From: Paludibacter sp.
Lineage (GTDB): Bacteria > Bacteroidota > Bacteroidia > Bacteroidales > Paludibacteraceae
Assembly: GCA_023666945.1 (NCBI GenBank)
Contig: JAMPAY010000016.1
Location: forward strand, 1 to 53,992
Direction: 5' to 3'
Length of the DNA stretch: 53,992 nt
Made by a program: the position numbers and the translations under genes. This document shows, one piece after another, positions 1 through 8,715 of the stretch (positions within the stretch are counted from its first letter, which is position 1; each line of letters starts with the position of its first letter). The notes beneath the pieces are model-generated. The model was not told the DNA's origin. It ran no database searches and worked only from the letters and a program-made list of their open reading frames with translations.

Positions 1-470
<470 letters not shown>

Positions 471-538
471 TTTTTCAGTGCTATGTGGCTTTTGTATGTG
501 TTAAATTCTTTGTTTCTTCTGTATGTCAACAAAATAGT

Positions 539-649
539 TAAGGTGGTTATAGTGCTGAGGTCCCACCCCTTCCCATTCCGAACAGGGTCGTTAAGCTCAG
601 CCGCGCCGATGGTACTGCGTGTAGTGGGAGAGTAGGTAGCCGCCGTCTT
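539..649 (+). rRNA. rrf: 5S ribosomal RNA
   Basis: About 70 bases after the 23S end lies a full 5S gene. It has the conserved CCCATTCCGAACAG segment (571-584), GTTAAGC (590-596), GCGCCGATGGTACTGC (603-618) and GTGGGAGAGTAGGT (624-637). The ends were set from the closing helix and may be off by a few bases. No tRNA follows it, so this is the end of the rRNA operon. Confidence 0.95.
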
Positions 650-652
650 TCG

Positions 653-690
653 GAAGCCTGAAGATAGATATGTCTTCAGGCTTCTTTGTT
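653..690 (+). terminator. rRNA operon terminator
   Basis: A perfect 12-bp stem (GAAGCCTGAAGA at 653-664 with TCTTCAGGCTTC at 673-684) closes an 8-base loop and is followed by TTTGTTTG. It sits a few bases after 5S and fits an intrinsic terminator of the rRNA operon. Confidence 0.85.
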
Positions 691-699
691 TGTATATAT

Positions 700-1225
700 A
701 CTATAAGAACGAGAGCAAGATGTTGCCCGGTAAAACCTCCGGTGCATAGCAGATACTAAGGCGCATATCAGGTACTGTGGTGTCTGATGCGATACCTATG
801 GGGCGTGTGGTTATTGGGTTGGGTTGCTCTATGTTCTTACGTGTGTGGGCGGTGGTGGGCAGTGCGAGTAGTAGTTGTTTAATTATTGAGGAGAGTAGGT
901 GCGAGGGCATGCGGGAGAATGGTTGTGGTTGGTTGCTTGTGTGTTGGTTGGTTGTGTGTTGGTTGGTGCTTGTGTGTTGGTTGGTTGTGTGTTGGTTGGT
1001 GCTTGTGTGTGTGTTGGTGGTTGTGTGTTGGTGTATATTTTTTAAGGTTTGGTGTTGTGTATGTGGTGATTTTGGGGAGTGTGTGTTGGAGATGGTGTGT
1101 GGGGTTGGTGTATGTGTGTTTATTCCGGGAATTGTTGGAATGGAGTGCGGGAGGATTGGTGTATCTTTGTAGATTTTGCGGTGGTAAGGAGGAAATGTTA
1201 TAGTGGTCTTATATATAAGTTGCAC
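700..1225. other. G/T-rich low-complexity spacer
   Basis: No gene is supported here. The plus strand is very rich in G and T, and from about 925 to 1040 it holds irregular tandem copies of units such as TGTGTTGGTTGG and TGTGTTGGTTGGTGCT. Both strands stay open over long stretches, but the predicted proteins are only Trp/Val/Cys or Thr/His/Asn repeats, as expected from a simple repeat. Confidence 0.75.
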
Positions 1226-1508
1226 TGATTATTTGAAGGCACTCACCTTTTGGGGACGTTGATGTGTGGAGATTCGATTGGGAATGTAGATGACTTTTTG
1301 TTTTCTTTTACTGTTGGATATGATGCTTGTATTTCAACTTGTTCTGACAGTAGTCCTTTGGTATGGACAAACATAACTGCTACACTATTTTGCTCAGGGA
1401 GGAATATCCTTTCCTATTGTTTTTGTAATTGTCTTGTAGGAATATGCTTTTAGCGATGTTCTCTAATCCGTCAGTATTTCTACAAAAAATGGACAATCCA
1501 CTGCTTAG
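1226..1508. other. Intergenic stretch without a recognisable gene
   Basis: This is the rest of the spacer before the kduI promoter. It holds one 67-codon ORF (1250-1453) without a family resemblance. I see no RNA gene, hairpin terminator or clear promoter in it. Confidence 0.5.
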
Positions 1509-1534
1509 TTGTTGTTAAACTCTTTGTATCTTTG
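1509..1534 (+). promoter_or_regulatory. Promoter of the kduI operon
   Basis: TATCTTTG at 1527-1534 matches the Bacteroidota -7 box. TTGTTG at 1509-1514 supplies a -33 box, although the spacing is shorter than the usual 19-20 bp if the second TTG is used. Transcription would start near 1541, about 60 bases before the kduI ATG. Confidence 0.65.
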
Positions 1535-1599
1535 CAACGTGGAAAAACTATGGTAATAGTATTCTGCTTTGTGATAATTACTATACTTAATAGACAGAT

Positions 1600-2445
1600 A
1601 TGAAAACGAATTACGAAATCCGTTATGCCTCCAATCCTTTGGATGCCAAAATGTATGATACGCAACGTCTGCGTCATGATTTTCTTATAGAGACGCTTTT
1701 TGCTGCCGATGAAGTGAATATGGTATATTCGATGTACGACCGTATGGTTGTCGGCGGAGCAATGCCGGTAAATGAATCGTTGCTTTTAGAAGCCATTGAT
1801 CCGTTGAAAGCCCCTTTTTTTCTCACGCGTAGGGAAATAGGTATCTTCAATGTCGGACAAGGTGTAGGGCGTGTTTGTGTGGGCGAGCAAATGTTTGAAT
1901 TGGGTTATAAGGAGGCTCTTTATTTGGGGCAGGGTGATAGAGAGGTGCGTTTCGAGAGTGTAGACCCCACAACACCTGCGTTGTTCTATTTCAATTCTAC
2001 AACGGCGCATACGTCTTATCCCGATAAGAAAATTACGAAAGCCGATGCAGTAGTGGCGCACATGGGCTCTTTGGAAGGTTCCAACGAACGAAACATCAAT
2101 AAAATGATAGTCAATCAGGTATTGCCTACGTGTCAATTGCAAATGGGTATGACTGAGTTGGCAACGGGTAGTGTGTGGAACACGATGCCTGCTCATGTAC
2201 ATAGTCGCCGTATGGAGGCATATTTCTATTTTGAAGTACCGAAAGACCAGGCTGTATGTCATTTTATGGGCGAACCGGAAGAAACCCGCCATATCTGGAT
2301 GGGGGGCAACCAAGCCGTTCTGTCGCCCGAATGGTCTATTCATTCTGCGGCTGCTACGCATAACTATACCTTTATTTGGGGTATGGGAGGTGAGAATCTG
2401 GATTATGGCGACCAAGATTTCTCGTTAATTACCGATTTGAAATAA
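1600..2445 (+). CDS. kduI: 5-dehydro-4-deoxy-D-glucuronate isomerase (KduI)
   Basis: KduI interconverts 5-keto-4-deoxyuronate and 2,5-diketo-3-deoxygluconate, a cytoplasmic step in the use of unsaturated uronic acids released from pectin or glycosaminoglycans by lyases. The 281-residue length fits the family. The cupin metal ligands are visible: His199 and His201 in PAHVHSRRMEAYFYF, Glu206, and His248 in SPEWSIHSAAA. These correspond to the zinc ligands known from the E. coli enzyme, shifted by three residues. The ATG is well spaced behind the predicted promoter. kduD follows after 23 bases, so the two are almost certainly co-transcribed. Confidence 0.96.
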   Translation: MKTNYEIRYASNPLDAKMYDTQRLRHDFLIETLFAADEVNMVYSMYDRMVVGGAMPVNESLLLEAIDPLKAPFFLTRREIGIFNVGQGVGRVCVGEQMFELGYKEALYLGQGDREVRFESVDPTTPALFYFNSTTAHTSYPDKKITKADAVVAHMGSLEGSNERNINKMIVNQVLPTCQLQMGMTELATGSVWNTMPAHVHSRRMEAYFYFEVPKDQAVCHFMGEPEETRHIWMGGNQAVLSPEWSIHSAAATHNYTFIWGMGGENLDYGDQDFSLITDLK

Positions 2446-2468
2446 TAACTACTAAAAACTATACGAAC

Positions 2469-3272
2469 ATGAATCAGTATCTGAATTTTTCTTTAGAAGG
2501 TAAGGTGGCGTTGGTTACAGGAGCCTCCTATGGTATCGGATTTGCCATAGCCTCTGCTTTTGCCGAACAAGGGGCTACTGTTTGTTTTAATGATATTAAT
2601 CGCGAATTGGTCGATAAGGGATTGTCTGCCTATAAAGAAAAAGGCATTACCGCCCACGGTTATGTGTGTGATGTTACCGATGAACCCGCAGTTCAGGCCT
2701 TAGTAAAACAAATTATGGAAGAAGTCGGTCCAATTGATATATTGGTAAACAATGCGGGTATTATTCGTCGTGTACCGATGCACGAAATGGATGCAGCCGA
2801 TTTTCGTAAGGTGATTGACATCGATTTGAATGCGCCTTTCATAGTGTCGAAAGCCGTTCTGCCGAGCATGATGGAACGTCGTCATGGGAAGATTATCAAT
2901 ATTTGCTCCATGATGTCGGAATTAGGGCGCGAAACAGTGAGCGCATATGCAGCAGCAAAGGGAGGTTTGAAGATGCTTACGCGCAATATATGTTCGGAGT
3001 ATGGCGAATACAATATTCAGTGCAATGGTATAGGACCCGGCTATATTGCCACTCCTCAAACGGCTCCTTTGCGCGAATTGCAACCTGATGGCAGTCGTCA
3101 TCCTTTTGATAGTTTCATTTGTGCCAAAACGCCTGCCGGACGTTGGCTTGATCCGCAAGAATTGACGGGACCTGCTGTGTTTCTTGCTTCCGAAGCAAGT
3201 AATGCAGTCAATGGGCATATACTCTATGTAGATGGCGGTATTCTTGCCTATATAGGTAAACAACCTAAATGA
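2469..3272 (+). CDS. kduD: 2-deoxy-D-gluconate 3-dehydrogenase type SDR (KduD)
   Basis: This is a short-chain dehydrogenase of 267 residues that would reduce 2,5-diketo-3-deoxygluconate to 2-keto-3-deoxygluconate after KduI. Visible motifs are the Rossmann dinucleotide-binding sequence TGASYGIG near residue 18, NNAG near residue 95, and the catalytic Tyr160 and Lys164 in SAYAAAKGG. Many Bacteroidota homologues are labelled gluconate 5-dehydrogenase, but the position directly behind kduI favours KduD. An 82-base gap separates it from the DUF4861 gene, without a clear terminator. Confidence 0.93.
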   Translation: MNQYLNFSLEGKVALVTGASYGIGFAIASAFAEQGATVCFNDINRELVDKGLSAYKEKGITAHGYVCDVTDEPAVQALVKQIMEEVGPIDILVNNAGIIRRVPMHEMDAADFRKVIDIDLNAPFIVSKAVLPSMMERRHGKIINICSMMSELGRETVSAYAAAKGGLKMLTRNICSEYGEYNIQCNGIGPGYIATPQTAPLRELQPDGSRHPFDSFICAKTPAGRWLDPQELTGPAVFLASEASNAVNGHILYVDGGILAYIGKQPK

Positions 3273-3354
3273 AATAGCGGACAAATGTGGATGTTGGTAA
3301 GGTCTATATGTATAACTTTATAGTAAAGAATATTGTTGGGTAAAGTAGAAATCG

Positions 3355-4458
3355 ATGAAGAAGTTAGTGTATTTAGTGTTGCTTTCGCTTGTTTTTACGG
3401 CTTGCCATAGCACGGAAAAACGTATACGAGTGTTCAATCCTTCCTTGGAAGAACGAACCAATGAATTGGTGGAAACAGATGCACAGTTGTTGGGTATAAC
3501 TGCCGACCGGATAGGGAAATATGCGCTTTATGATGAAAATGCCAAACAAGTTCCTTTCCAGTTGGTTTGCGATTCATTGGGTAATCCGGTACAATTACTT
3601 TTCCAGGTTTCTATACGTGGAGGTATGCAAACCTTCTATACATGGCGAAAAGGGAAACCTTTGCACATTACCCCCAAAGTATTTGCGCGCTATGTACCGG
3701 AGCGGAAAGATGATTTCGCTTTCGAAAACGAATATGCTGCTTTCCGAATGTATGGACCGGCTCTTGCTGATGAGAATCCGAGCAATGGAGTTGATTTGTG
3801 GCTGAAGTGTACCGATGAGTTGATAGTTGATTCGTTCTACTATCGTGAACATGAGTTGGGGTATTCCTATCATATCAATTGGGGGAAGGGGCTCGATTGC
3901 TATAAAGTAGGACATACCTTGGGGTGTGGTGGCATTGCGCCGTATGTTAATGGAGCATTGCTTGTGGGCGATCATTATGAGGAATGGCAGACTATTGAAG
4001 AGGGGGAACTGCGAACTGCTTTTCGCTTGATATATGGCAATATGACACAGGCTATAACATTAGAGGCCGGTTCCCCGTTCTGTAAGTGTGAGGTTGTTTG
4101 TACGGAAGATGCCGATTCCTTGCAAATGGCAGCAGGTATCTTTTTGCACGATGTATTGGATAATGTTTCATATTCGGTTCAGGGCGGATGGGCGGCTTAT
4201 GCCGAGAATGCCGTGAGCGATGCGGGAGTACCTCAAGGGCGCAACTATGCAGGCGTTATTTTGCCGGGTACAACAGATATCTTTATTCAAGACAAAACTT
4301 TGCTTGCTCTAACTGATTATCACATTGGCGATACGCTCACCTATTGGTTTGCGGGCGGATGGAGCCAGTGGCAATTTCCTACGGATGCCGATTGGTTTAG
4401 TGCCGTAGCCCAAAAGGCACATCTGATGCAATATCCGTTGGAAGTCACGGTGTTGTAA
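3355..4458 (+). CDS. DUF4861-family lipoprotein
   Basis: This 367-residue exported protein begins with a lipoprotein signal peptide (LVFTAC, with the lipidated Cys near residue 17). The body resembles the DUF4861 family, whose members often sit next to kduI/kduD and polysaccharide lyase genes in Bacteroidota uronate-use loci. Aromatic and Gly-rich motifs such as GGWSQWQFP near the C-terminus suggest a beta-rich, carbohydrate-interacting fold. The reaction is not established, so I assign only the family and the likely link to uronate-containing glycans. It is probably the last gene of the kdu operon and converges with the GNAT gene six bases downstream. Confidence 0.8.
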   Translation: MKKLVYLVLLSLVFTACHSTEKRIRVFNPSLEERTNELVETDAQLLGITADRIGKYALYDENAKQVPFQLVCDSLGNPVQLLFQVSIRGGMQTFYTWRKGKPLHITPKVFARYVPERKDDFAFENEYAAFRMYGPALADENPSNGVDLWLKCTDELIVDSFYYREHELGYSYHINWGKGLDCYKVGHTLGCGGIAPYVNGALLVGDHYEEWQTIEEGELRTAFRLIYGNMTQAITLEAGSPFCKCEVVCTEDADSLQMAAGIFLHDVLDNVSYSVQGGWAAYAENAVSDAGVPQGRNYAGVILPGTTDIFIQDKTLLALTDYHIGDTLTYWFAGGWSQWQFPTDADWFSAVAQKAHLMQYPLEVTVL

Positions 4459-4463
4459 TAATC

Positions 4464-5441
4464 TTATTGTTTCTTTCGTGTGCGTATTCGGTTTGCGAGT
4501 AATAAAATTGCGAACAACGGATTACGCATACGGCTGACAGCATAATACGTATAAGGGGTGGAGCCGAACTGCCGATAGTGGTTCGCTACACCTCTTATCA
4601 TACTTCCCTCAAAGTCGAACTGTTTGCCTCTTTCGCGTGCTATTTTTAGTGCTTCCAATACAAGCAAGGCACCCGCACCTGAGTCTTTATGCGTTTGCGT
4701 GTAGCATGGGATTAGGTAATACAGACTTTGCTTATCCCATACCAAGAAAGCGGCAGCAAGCAGTTGATTGTCTGCATCGCGTATGGCTATTATCTGCCCT
4801 TGTTCGTGTAGTATTGCTTTATGGTACATCACCAAGAAAAACTCGCGGGTATAAGAAATTTGTTTTTTGCGTTCCAATAGGCAGGTTGTATGGAAACGAT
4901 AGAAATCTTCAGGATTAAGATTGTAATCGGGATGCAATGCGAGGGCTTTTTGCAGTTGTCGTTTCTTGTTTTTTGAGAAACGATTGATAACATCGTTTAG
5001 GTTATCTAAGTCTTCAATACGATAGGTGATACGTTTTTTTAGTTTGAAATGGTGTTCTTTGAGCAGTGCAGGCAATGGAGATTCTATAGGATATTGTTGA
5101 TAGTAGTAGGCGAGTTGCAGTTGTTCTATGTGTTGTGCGAAGAAATGCGTAATTTGTTGCAATATTTCTGTGTTATCCTTATAATCGGGATCTATCCATA
5201 CTCCTCCTATTTGGGTTTGTTGGGGCATTAAGATATAGCGCATTCCGCAATGTTTACCATGTAAATAAGGCATCGCTGCAATATCTTTACCATCTTTGTC
5301 TGTGTAGATACACACGTCCCAATGTTTTCCTGCACATACTGCCGACATCCACCAGTGTTGCATAAAGAGTGGAATATCGGGATGTTGTTGGCAGAGTGTG
5401 GCAAAGCGTTGTTTATTGTTGTCTATTTCTGTGTTATTCAT
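4464..5441 (-). CDS. GNAT-fold acyltransferase (FemAB-like, Acetyltransf_6 type)
   Basis: The 325-residue product is cytoplasmic with no signal peptide. Its layout is that of the FemAB/GNAT-like acyltransferases: an N-terminal half with IPLFMQHWWMSAV and a C-terminal GNAT half with GAGALLVLEALKIARERG followed by FDFEGSM and VANHYRQFGS. Related Bacteroidota proteins are annotated only as GNAT-family or peptidoglycan-bridge-like enzymes, so the acyl donor and acceptor are unknown. It is transcribed away from aroC from a promoter that shares its -33 region with the aroC promoter. Confidence 0.75.
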   Translation of the reverse strand: MNNTEIDNNKQRFATLCQQHPDIPLFMQHWWMSAVCAGKHWDVCIYTDKDGKDIAAMPYLHGKHCGMRYILMPQQTQIGGVWIDPDYKDNTEILQQITHFFAQHIEQLQLAYYYQQYPIESPLPALLKEHHFKLKKRITYRIEDLDNLNDVINRFSKNKKRQLQKALALHPDYNLNPEDFYRFHTTCLLERKKQISYTREFFLVMYHKAILHEQGQIIAIRDADNQLLAAAFLVWDKQSLYYLIPCYTQTHKDSGAGALLVLEALKIARERGKQFDFEGSMIRGVANHYRQFGSTPYTYYAVSRMRNPLFAILLLANRIRTRKKQ

Positions 5442-5464
5442 GTTGTAAAGTATTTAATACGTGG

Positions 5465-5495
5465 CAAAGATACGGATAAAACATCAGATTTGCAA
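5465..5495 (-). promoter_or_regulatory. Promoter of the GNAT gene (divergent with aroC)
   Basis: On the minus strand TATCTTTG lies at 5472-5465 and TTG at 5495-5493, with exactly 20 bp between them. The GNAT ATG is at 5441, so the leader is short. The -33 box abuts the aroC -33 box, forming TTGCAA. Confidence 0.7.
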
Positions 5496-5520
5496 GAGTG
5501 TGAGGATAGTTGTATCTTTG
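5490..5520 (+). promoter_or_regulatory. Promoter of aroC
   Basis: TTG at 5490-5492 and TATCTTTG at 5513-5520 are separated by 20 bp, the usual Bacteroidota geometry. The start codon at 5540 is 20 bases after the -7 box, so the in-frame upstream ATG at 5510, which lies inside the promoter, cannot be the start. Confidence 0.75.
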
Positions 5521-5539
5521 CGGCAATAAAAACAACGTT

Positions 5540-6547
5540 ATGAACACATTCGGTAAAAAATTTTGTTTTACGGGGTTTGGCGAATCGCATGGTGTGGCTG
5601 TTGGTGGAGTTATCGATGGCTGTCCGGCAGGTGTGCGTTTGGATATGAATCTTATTGCATCCGATTTGCGCCGTCGCCGTATGGGTGAGGAAAACTTGTG
5701 CGTTGGAGTTTCTACTCGTGCACGTTCCGAAACCGATGTGGTGGAATGGTTGTCGGGGTTGGAAGAGGGCATAACACTGGGCACTCCTATTGCGTTTCTA
5801 TTGCGTAATACTACTGCTGTGTCATCCGATTACCAACCATTACAGGATGTCTATCGTCCGGGGCATGCCGATTATACTTATGTTTGTAAGTATGGTCTTC
5901 GTGCAAAGTCAGGAGGTGGGCGTTCTTCTGCACGCGAAACGGCTGGTAGAGTGGTAGCCGGAGCTGTTGCAAAACAGTTGTTGAGTAGGCGCGGAATCAC
6001 TGTTAGTGCTGTTGTTAAGCAGATAGGTAATGCAGTGGAAATCGATGCAATGCGTGCTTTGCTTGATGATGTTCGGCATGCCGGCGATAGTATTGGTGGT
6101 GTGGTGCGTTGTTGTATCAAAGGACTCCCGGCAGGGGTGGGAGAACCGGTATTCGATAAGTTGAGTGCACGCTTGGCGTATGCCATGTTGAGCATCAACG
6201 CTTGCAAAGGATTTGCATACGGAAGTGGATTTGCTGACGTAGGTTGTCGAGGATCCGAACTGAACGATCCTATGCCCTATACAACAAATCATTCCGGAGG
6301 AATTTTAGGGGGAATTAGTAATGGACAGGATGTTGTTTTTGAGGTGGTCTTCAAACCTACGCCAAGCATCTCTATGCCTCAAAAAACAATCAATGCAGAT
6401 GGTAAACCTGTGACCATTAGCGTACAAGGACGTCACGATGTTTGTGTGGTTGTGCGGGCAGGTGTGGTTGTTGAAGCAATGGCGGCACTTACTGTACTCG
6501 ATTTGTTAGAGGAAAACGATGCTATACGTCAAGGGAGGAATGTGTGA
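5540..6547 (+). CDS. aroC: Chorismate synthase
   Basis: AroC converts 5-enolpyruvylshikimate 3-phosphate to chorismate, the last shikimate step, using reduced FMN. The signature FGESHG (His17) is near the N-terminus. RPGHADYTY with SGGGRSSARETAGRVVAGA follows in the middle, and TPSISMPQKTIN near the C-terminus. The length is 335 residues, slightly short for the family but with all motif regions present. The start at 5540 (MNTFGKKF) was chosen because the longer ORF would begin inside the promoter. The gene stands alone, with its own promoter, and tonB has another. Confidence 0.96.
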   Translation: MNTFGKKFCFTGFGESHGVAVGGVIDGCPAGVRLDMNLIASDLRRRRMGEENLCVGVSTRARSETDVVEWLSGLEEGITLGTPIAFLLRNTTAVSSDYQPLQDVYRPGHADYTYVCKYGLRAKSGGGRSSARETAGRVVAGAVAKQLLSRRGITVSAVVKQIGNAVEIDAMRALLDDVRHAGDSIGGVVRCCIKGLPAGVGEPVFDKLSARLAYAMLSINACKGFAYGSGFADVGCRGSELNDPMPYTTNHSGGILGGISNGQDVVFEVVFKPTPSISMPQKTINADGKPVTISVQGRHDVCVVVRAGVVVEAMAALTVLDLLEENDAIRQGRNV

Positions 6548-6606
6548 TAGTAGTTGTTATTCTGTGAGTCTGTCTTTGTTTTTTTAGGAAAAAAACGAAC
6601 TTATAT

Positions 6607-6637
6607 TTGCAGGAAGCGAAAAAACATTGTAAATTTG
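6607..6637 (+). promoter_or_regulatory. Promoter of the tonB gene
   Basis: TTG at 6607-6609 and TAAATTTG at 6630-6637 have a 20-bp spacer. A second -7-like box, TATATTTG, lies at 6602-6609 and overlaps the first -33 element. The start codon is at 6677. Confidence 0.6.
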
Positions 6638-6676
6638 CAGGCGTAAATATGTATCATTAAAAACACCTGTTTCTAT

Positions 6677-7357
6677 ATGCAAGTCAAAAAGTCGAAAAAG
6701 GCAAGTCTGGAAGACAAGAAACTGACCTTTCTCTTGATGGGTTTTGTTTTTGTGTTGAGCGTTTGCTTTGTAGCCCTTGAATGGACAGAAAAAGAGGTAA
6801 CCAAATATGAGGTTGCCGATACGGAATTCCTTTTCGAAGAGGAAATTGAGATTCAGCAAACATCTCAAGAAACTCCCCCTCCTCCTCCACCACCACCGGC
6901 ACAAGAAGTGGAAGTATTGAATGTGGTGGAAGATGATGTAGAAACGGAGCATATTGATATTCAGACCGAAGATAAAGCGGAAGAAGAAGTTGTTATTGCG
7001 CCTCCTGTTGAAGTTCAAGTTGAGGAAGAGGAAGGTGATGAGGTCTTTATGATTGTAGAAACAATGCCCGAATTCCCCGGAGGACAACAATCACTCTTCA
7101 AATACTTATCCGAAAATGTGAAATATCCGGTTATCGCACAAGAAAATGGTATTCAAGGACGTGTTATTTGCCAATTCGTTGTGAATAGGGATGGTTCCAT
7201 TGTGGATGTCGAAGTCGTTCGTTCGGGTGGTGATGCCTCTTTGGACAAAGAGGCGATGCGTGTCATCAAATCAATGCCTAAGTGGAAACCGGGTAAGCAA
7301 CGTGGTAAGGCTGTACGTGTAAAATATACAGTACCCGTTAATTTCAAATTGCAATAA
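6677..7357 (+). CDS. tonB: TonB family energy-transducing protein
   Basis: This 226-residue inner-membrane protein couples the proton motive force to outer-membrane transporters such as the SusC protein at 32788. It has a basic N-terminus, one membrane segment (about residues 16-36), an acidic periplasmic linker with eight consecutive prolines (near residues 76-83), and a C-terminal TonB domain from about residue 130. The domain shows MPEFPGGQQSL, YP, GIQGRVICQFVVNRDGS and KPGKQRGKAVRVKYTVPV, typical of Bacteroidota TonB. No exbB/exbD lies nearby. It is followed by a strong terminator. Confidence 0.93.
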   Translation: MQVKKSKKASLEDKKLTFLLMGFVFVLSVCFVALEWTEKEVTKYEVADTEFLFEEEIEIQQTSQETPPPPPPPPAQEVEVLNVVEDDVETEHIDIQTEDKAEEEVVIAPPVEVQVEEEEGDEVFMIVETMPEFPGGQQSLFKYLSENVKYPVIAQENGIQGRVICQFVVNRDGSIVDVEVVRSGGDASLDKEAMRVIKSMPKWKPGKQRGKAVRVKYTVPVNFKLQ

Positions 7358-7377
7358 CCTGCCAATGATATATTGGG

Positions 7378-7407
7378 TAGGGCGACCCGATCGGGTCGCC
7401 CTTTTTT
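7378..7407 (+). terminator. Terminator after tonB
   Basis: The self-complementary GGGCGACCCGATCGGGTCGC with its last two bases CC (7380-7401) is followed by six T. It is a strong intrinsic terminator between tonB and the serine hydrolase. Confidence 0.9.
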
Positions 7408-7429
7408 CTTAAAATAACAAAGGAAAACT

Positions 7430-8698
7430 ATGAAGAAAATGTATGTTGTACTGCTGCTGGGCTGTTTGTTTTGCTCATGTGGTAGCCGATTGGAAGAAAA
7501 ACAATGTCCTCAACAATTAATTTATGGGGCAGATGTGTCTGATGCTTTCGATATGGCGCGCTTGGCGCGTATTGATTCGGCTGTGCAGCGTTATGTTGAT
7601 AACGAATATATGCCACAATGTGTCACCATGGTGGTACATAAGGGGCGTGTCGTTTATGGAAAGGCTTTTGGATGGCGCGATGTGGAAAGACAAATACCCT
7701 GTACTACAGACGATATTTTTCGTATGGCCTCCCAAACGAAGGCAATATCGGTAGTGGCGTTGATGACGTTGTTTGAAGAAGGACGTTTCCAGTTGGATGA
7801 ACCGATAAAGAAATATATTCCCGAATTCGCAAATCCTGTTGTATTGGATACCTACGATGTAAAAACGGGTACTTATACAACGCATCCGGCAGTCCGCGAT
7901 ATCACTATTCGACATCTGATTACCCATACTTCAGGGCTTTGTTATGATGGCTGTTTCATGAATATCTGCCGTCAGAAAGGAGTCTATCCGCTCAATACAT
8001 TAGATTCTGTCACTTTGGCAGAAAATGTACATCGTATGGCATCTATGCCTCTAAAACATGAACCGGGCGAAGGATTTACTTATTCTATGAATATCGATGT
8101 ATTAGGACGCTTGGCGGAGATTCTGTCAGGGCAAGATTTCTATACGTTCATTAAAGAAAGGGTGCTCGACCCCTTAGATATGACGGAAACAAGTTTCTAT
8201 CTTCCTGAAGAACGAATTGACAGATTGGTAACATTATATTCGTGGATACACCCCAATGGCTTACAACGCTCAACAAACGAACTCTACCAAACATATCCTT
8301 ATGCAGGAGCACAGATGCTCTATGCTCCGGGAGCAGGTTTGTGCGGTCCTATTACCGATTATGCCAAGTTTTGCCAAATGGTCTTGAATGGGGGAGAATT
8401 TAACAATCATCGTATCCTCGGACGTAAAACATTAGAGATGATGCAACAAAATGGGGTAGGTAATATGCGTGGTGAAATTGGTTTTGGTATGGCGTGGGAT
8501 GTCTTTACGCCTGAAAATGCACATAATACAATTGTTTCCGAGGGAAGTATGCGATGGGGAGGTATGTTTGGTACCGATTATATTATCGACCCTGCGGAGA
8601 ATCTTATCTTGTTGATGTATGTAAACAATATGCCCAATCAATCGGGCTACAATGCTAAAACTCTCTTGCATAACGTTGTTTATCAGGCATTGCGCTGA
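7430..8698 (+). CDS. Serine hydrolase, beta-lactamase/penicillin-binding-protein fold (lipoprotein)
   Basis: This 422-residue envelope lipoprotein (signal peptide ending LFCSC, Cys near residue 17) belongs to the class C beta-lactamase-like serine hydrolases (esterase EstB and D,D-peptidase relatives). The SxxK motif is Ser101-Gln-Thr-Lys104 in FRMASQTKA. The Tyr motif is in FTYSMNIDVLG, and a C-terminal WGGMFGTDYIIDP stands for the third motif. ITHTSGL is also typical of this group. The substrate is unknown; esterase or peptidase activity is more likely than true beta-lactamase activity. The next gene follows after 17 bases, so the two may be co-expressed. Confidence 0.88.
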   Translation: MKKMYVVLLLGCLFCSCGSRLEEKQCPQQLIYGADVSDAFDMARLARIDSAVQRYVDNEYMPQCVTMVVHKGRVVYGKAFGWRDVERQIPCTTDDIFRMASQTKAISVVALMTLFEEGRFQLDEPIKKYIPEFANPVVLDTYDVKTGTYTTHPAVRDITIRHLITHTSGLCYDGCFMNICRQKGVYPLNTLDSVTLAENVHRMASMPLKHEPGEGFTYSMNIDVLGRLAEILSGQDFYTFIKERVLDPLDMTETSFYLPEERIDRLVTLYSWIHPNGLQRSTNELYQTYPYAGAQMLYAPGAGLCGPITDYAKFCQMVLNGGEFNNHRILGRKTLEMMQQNGVGNMRGEIGFGMAWDVFTPENAHNTIVSEGSMRWGGMFGTDYIIDPAENLILLMYVNNMPNQSGYNAKTLLHNVVYQALR

Positions 8699-8715
8699 AA
8701 AATGTAAAAAAATCT

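Noticed and set aside
701..1225. A 174-codon minus-strand ORF and two plus-strand ORFs in the G/T-rich spacer
   Set aside because: The predicted proteins are simple Thr/His/Asn or Trp/Val/Cys repeats that follow from the DNA repeat; there is no start context or family resemblance.
1250..1453. A 67-codon plus-strand ORF before kduI
   Set aside because: Cys/Ser-rich composition without a recognisable domain or promoter; most likely chance.
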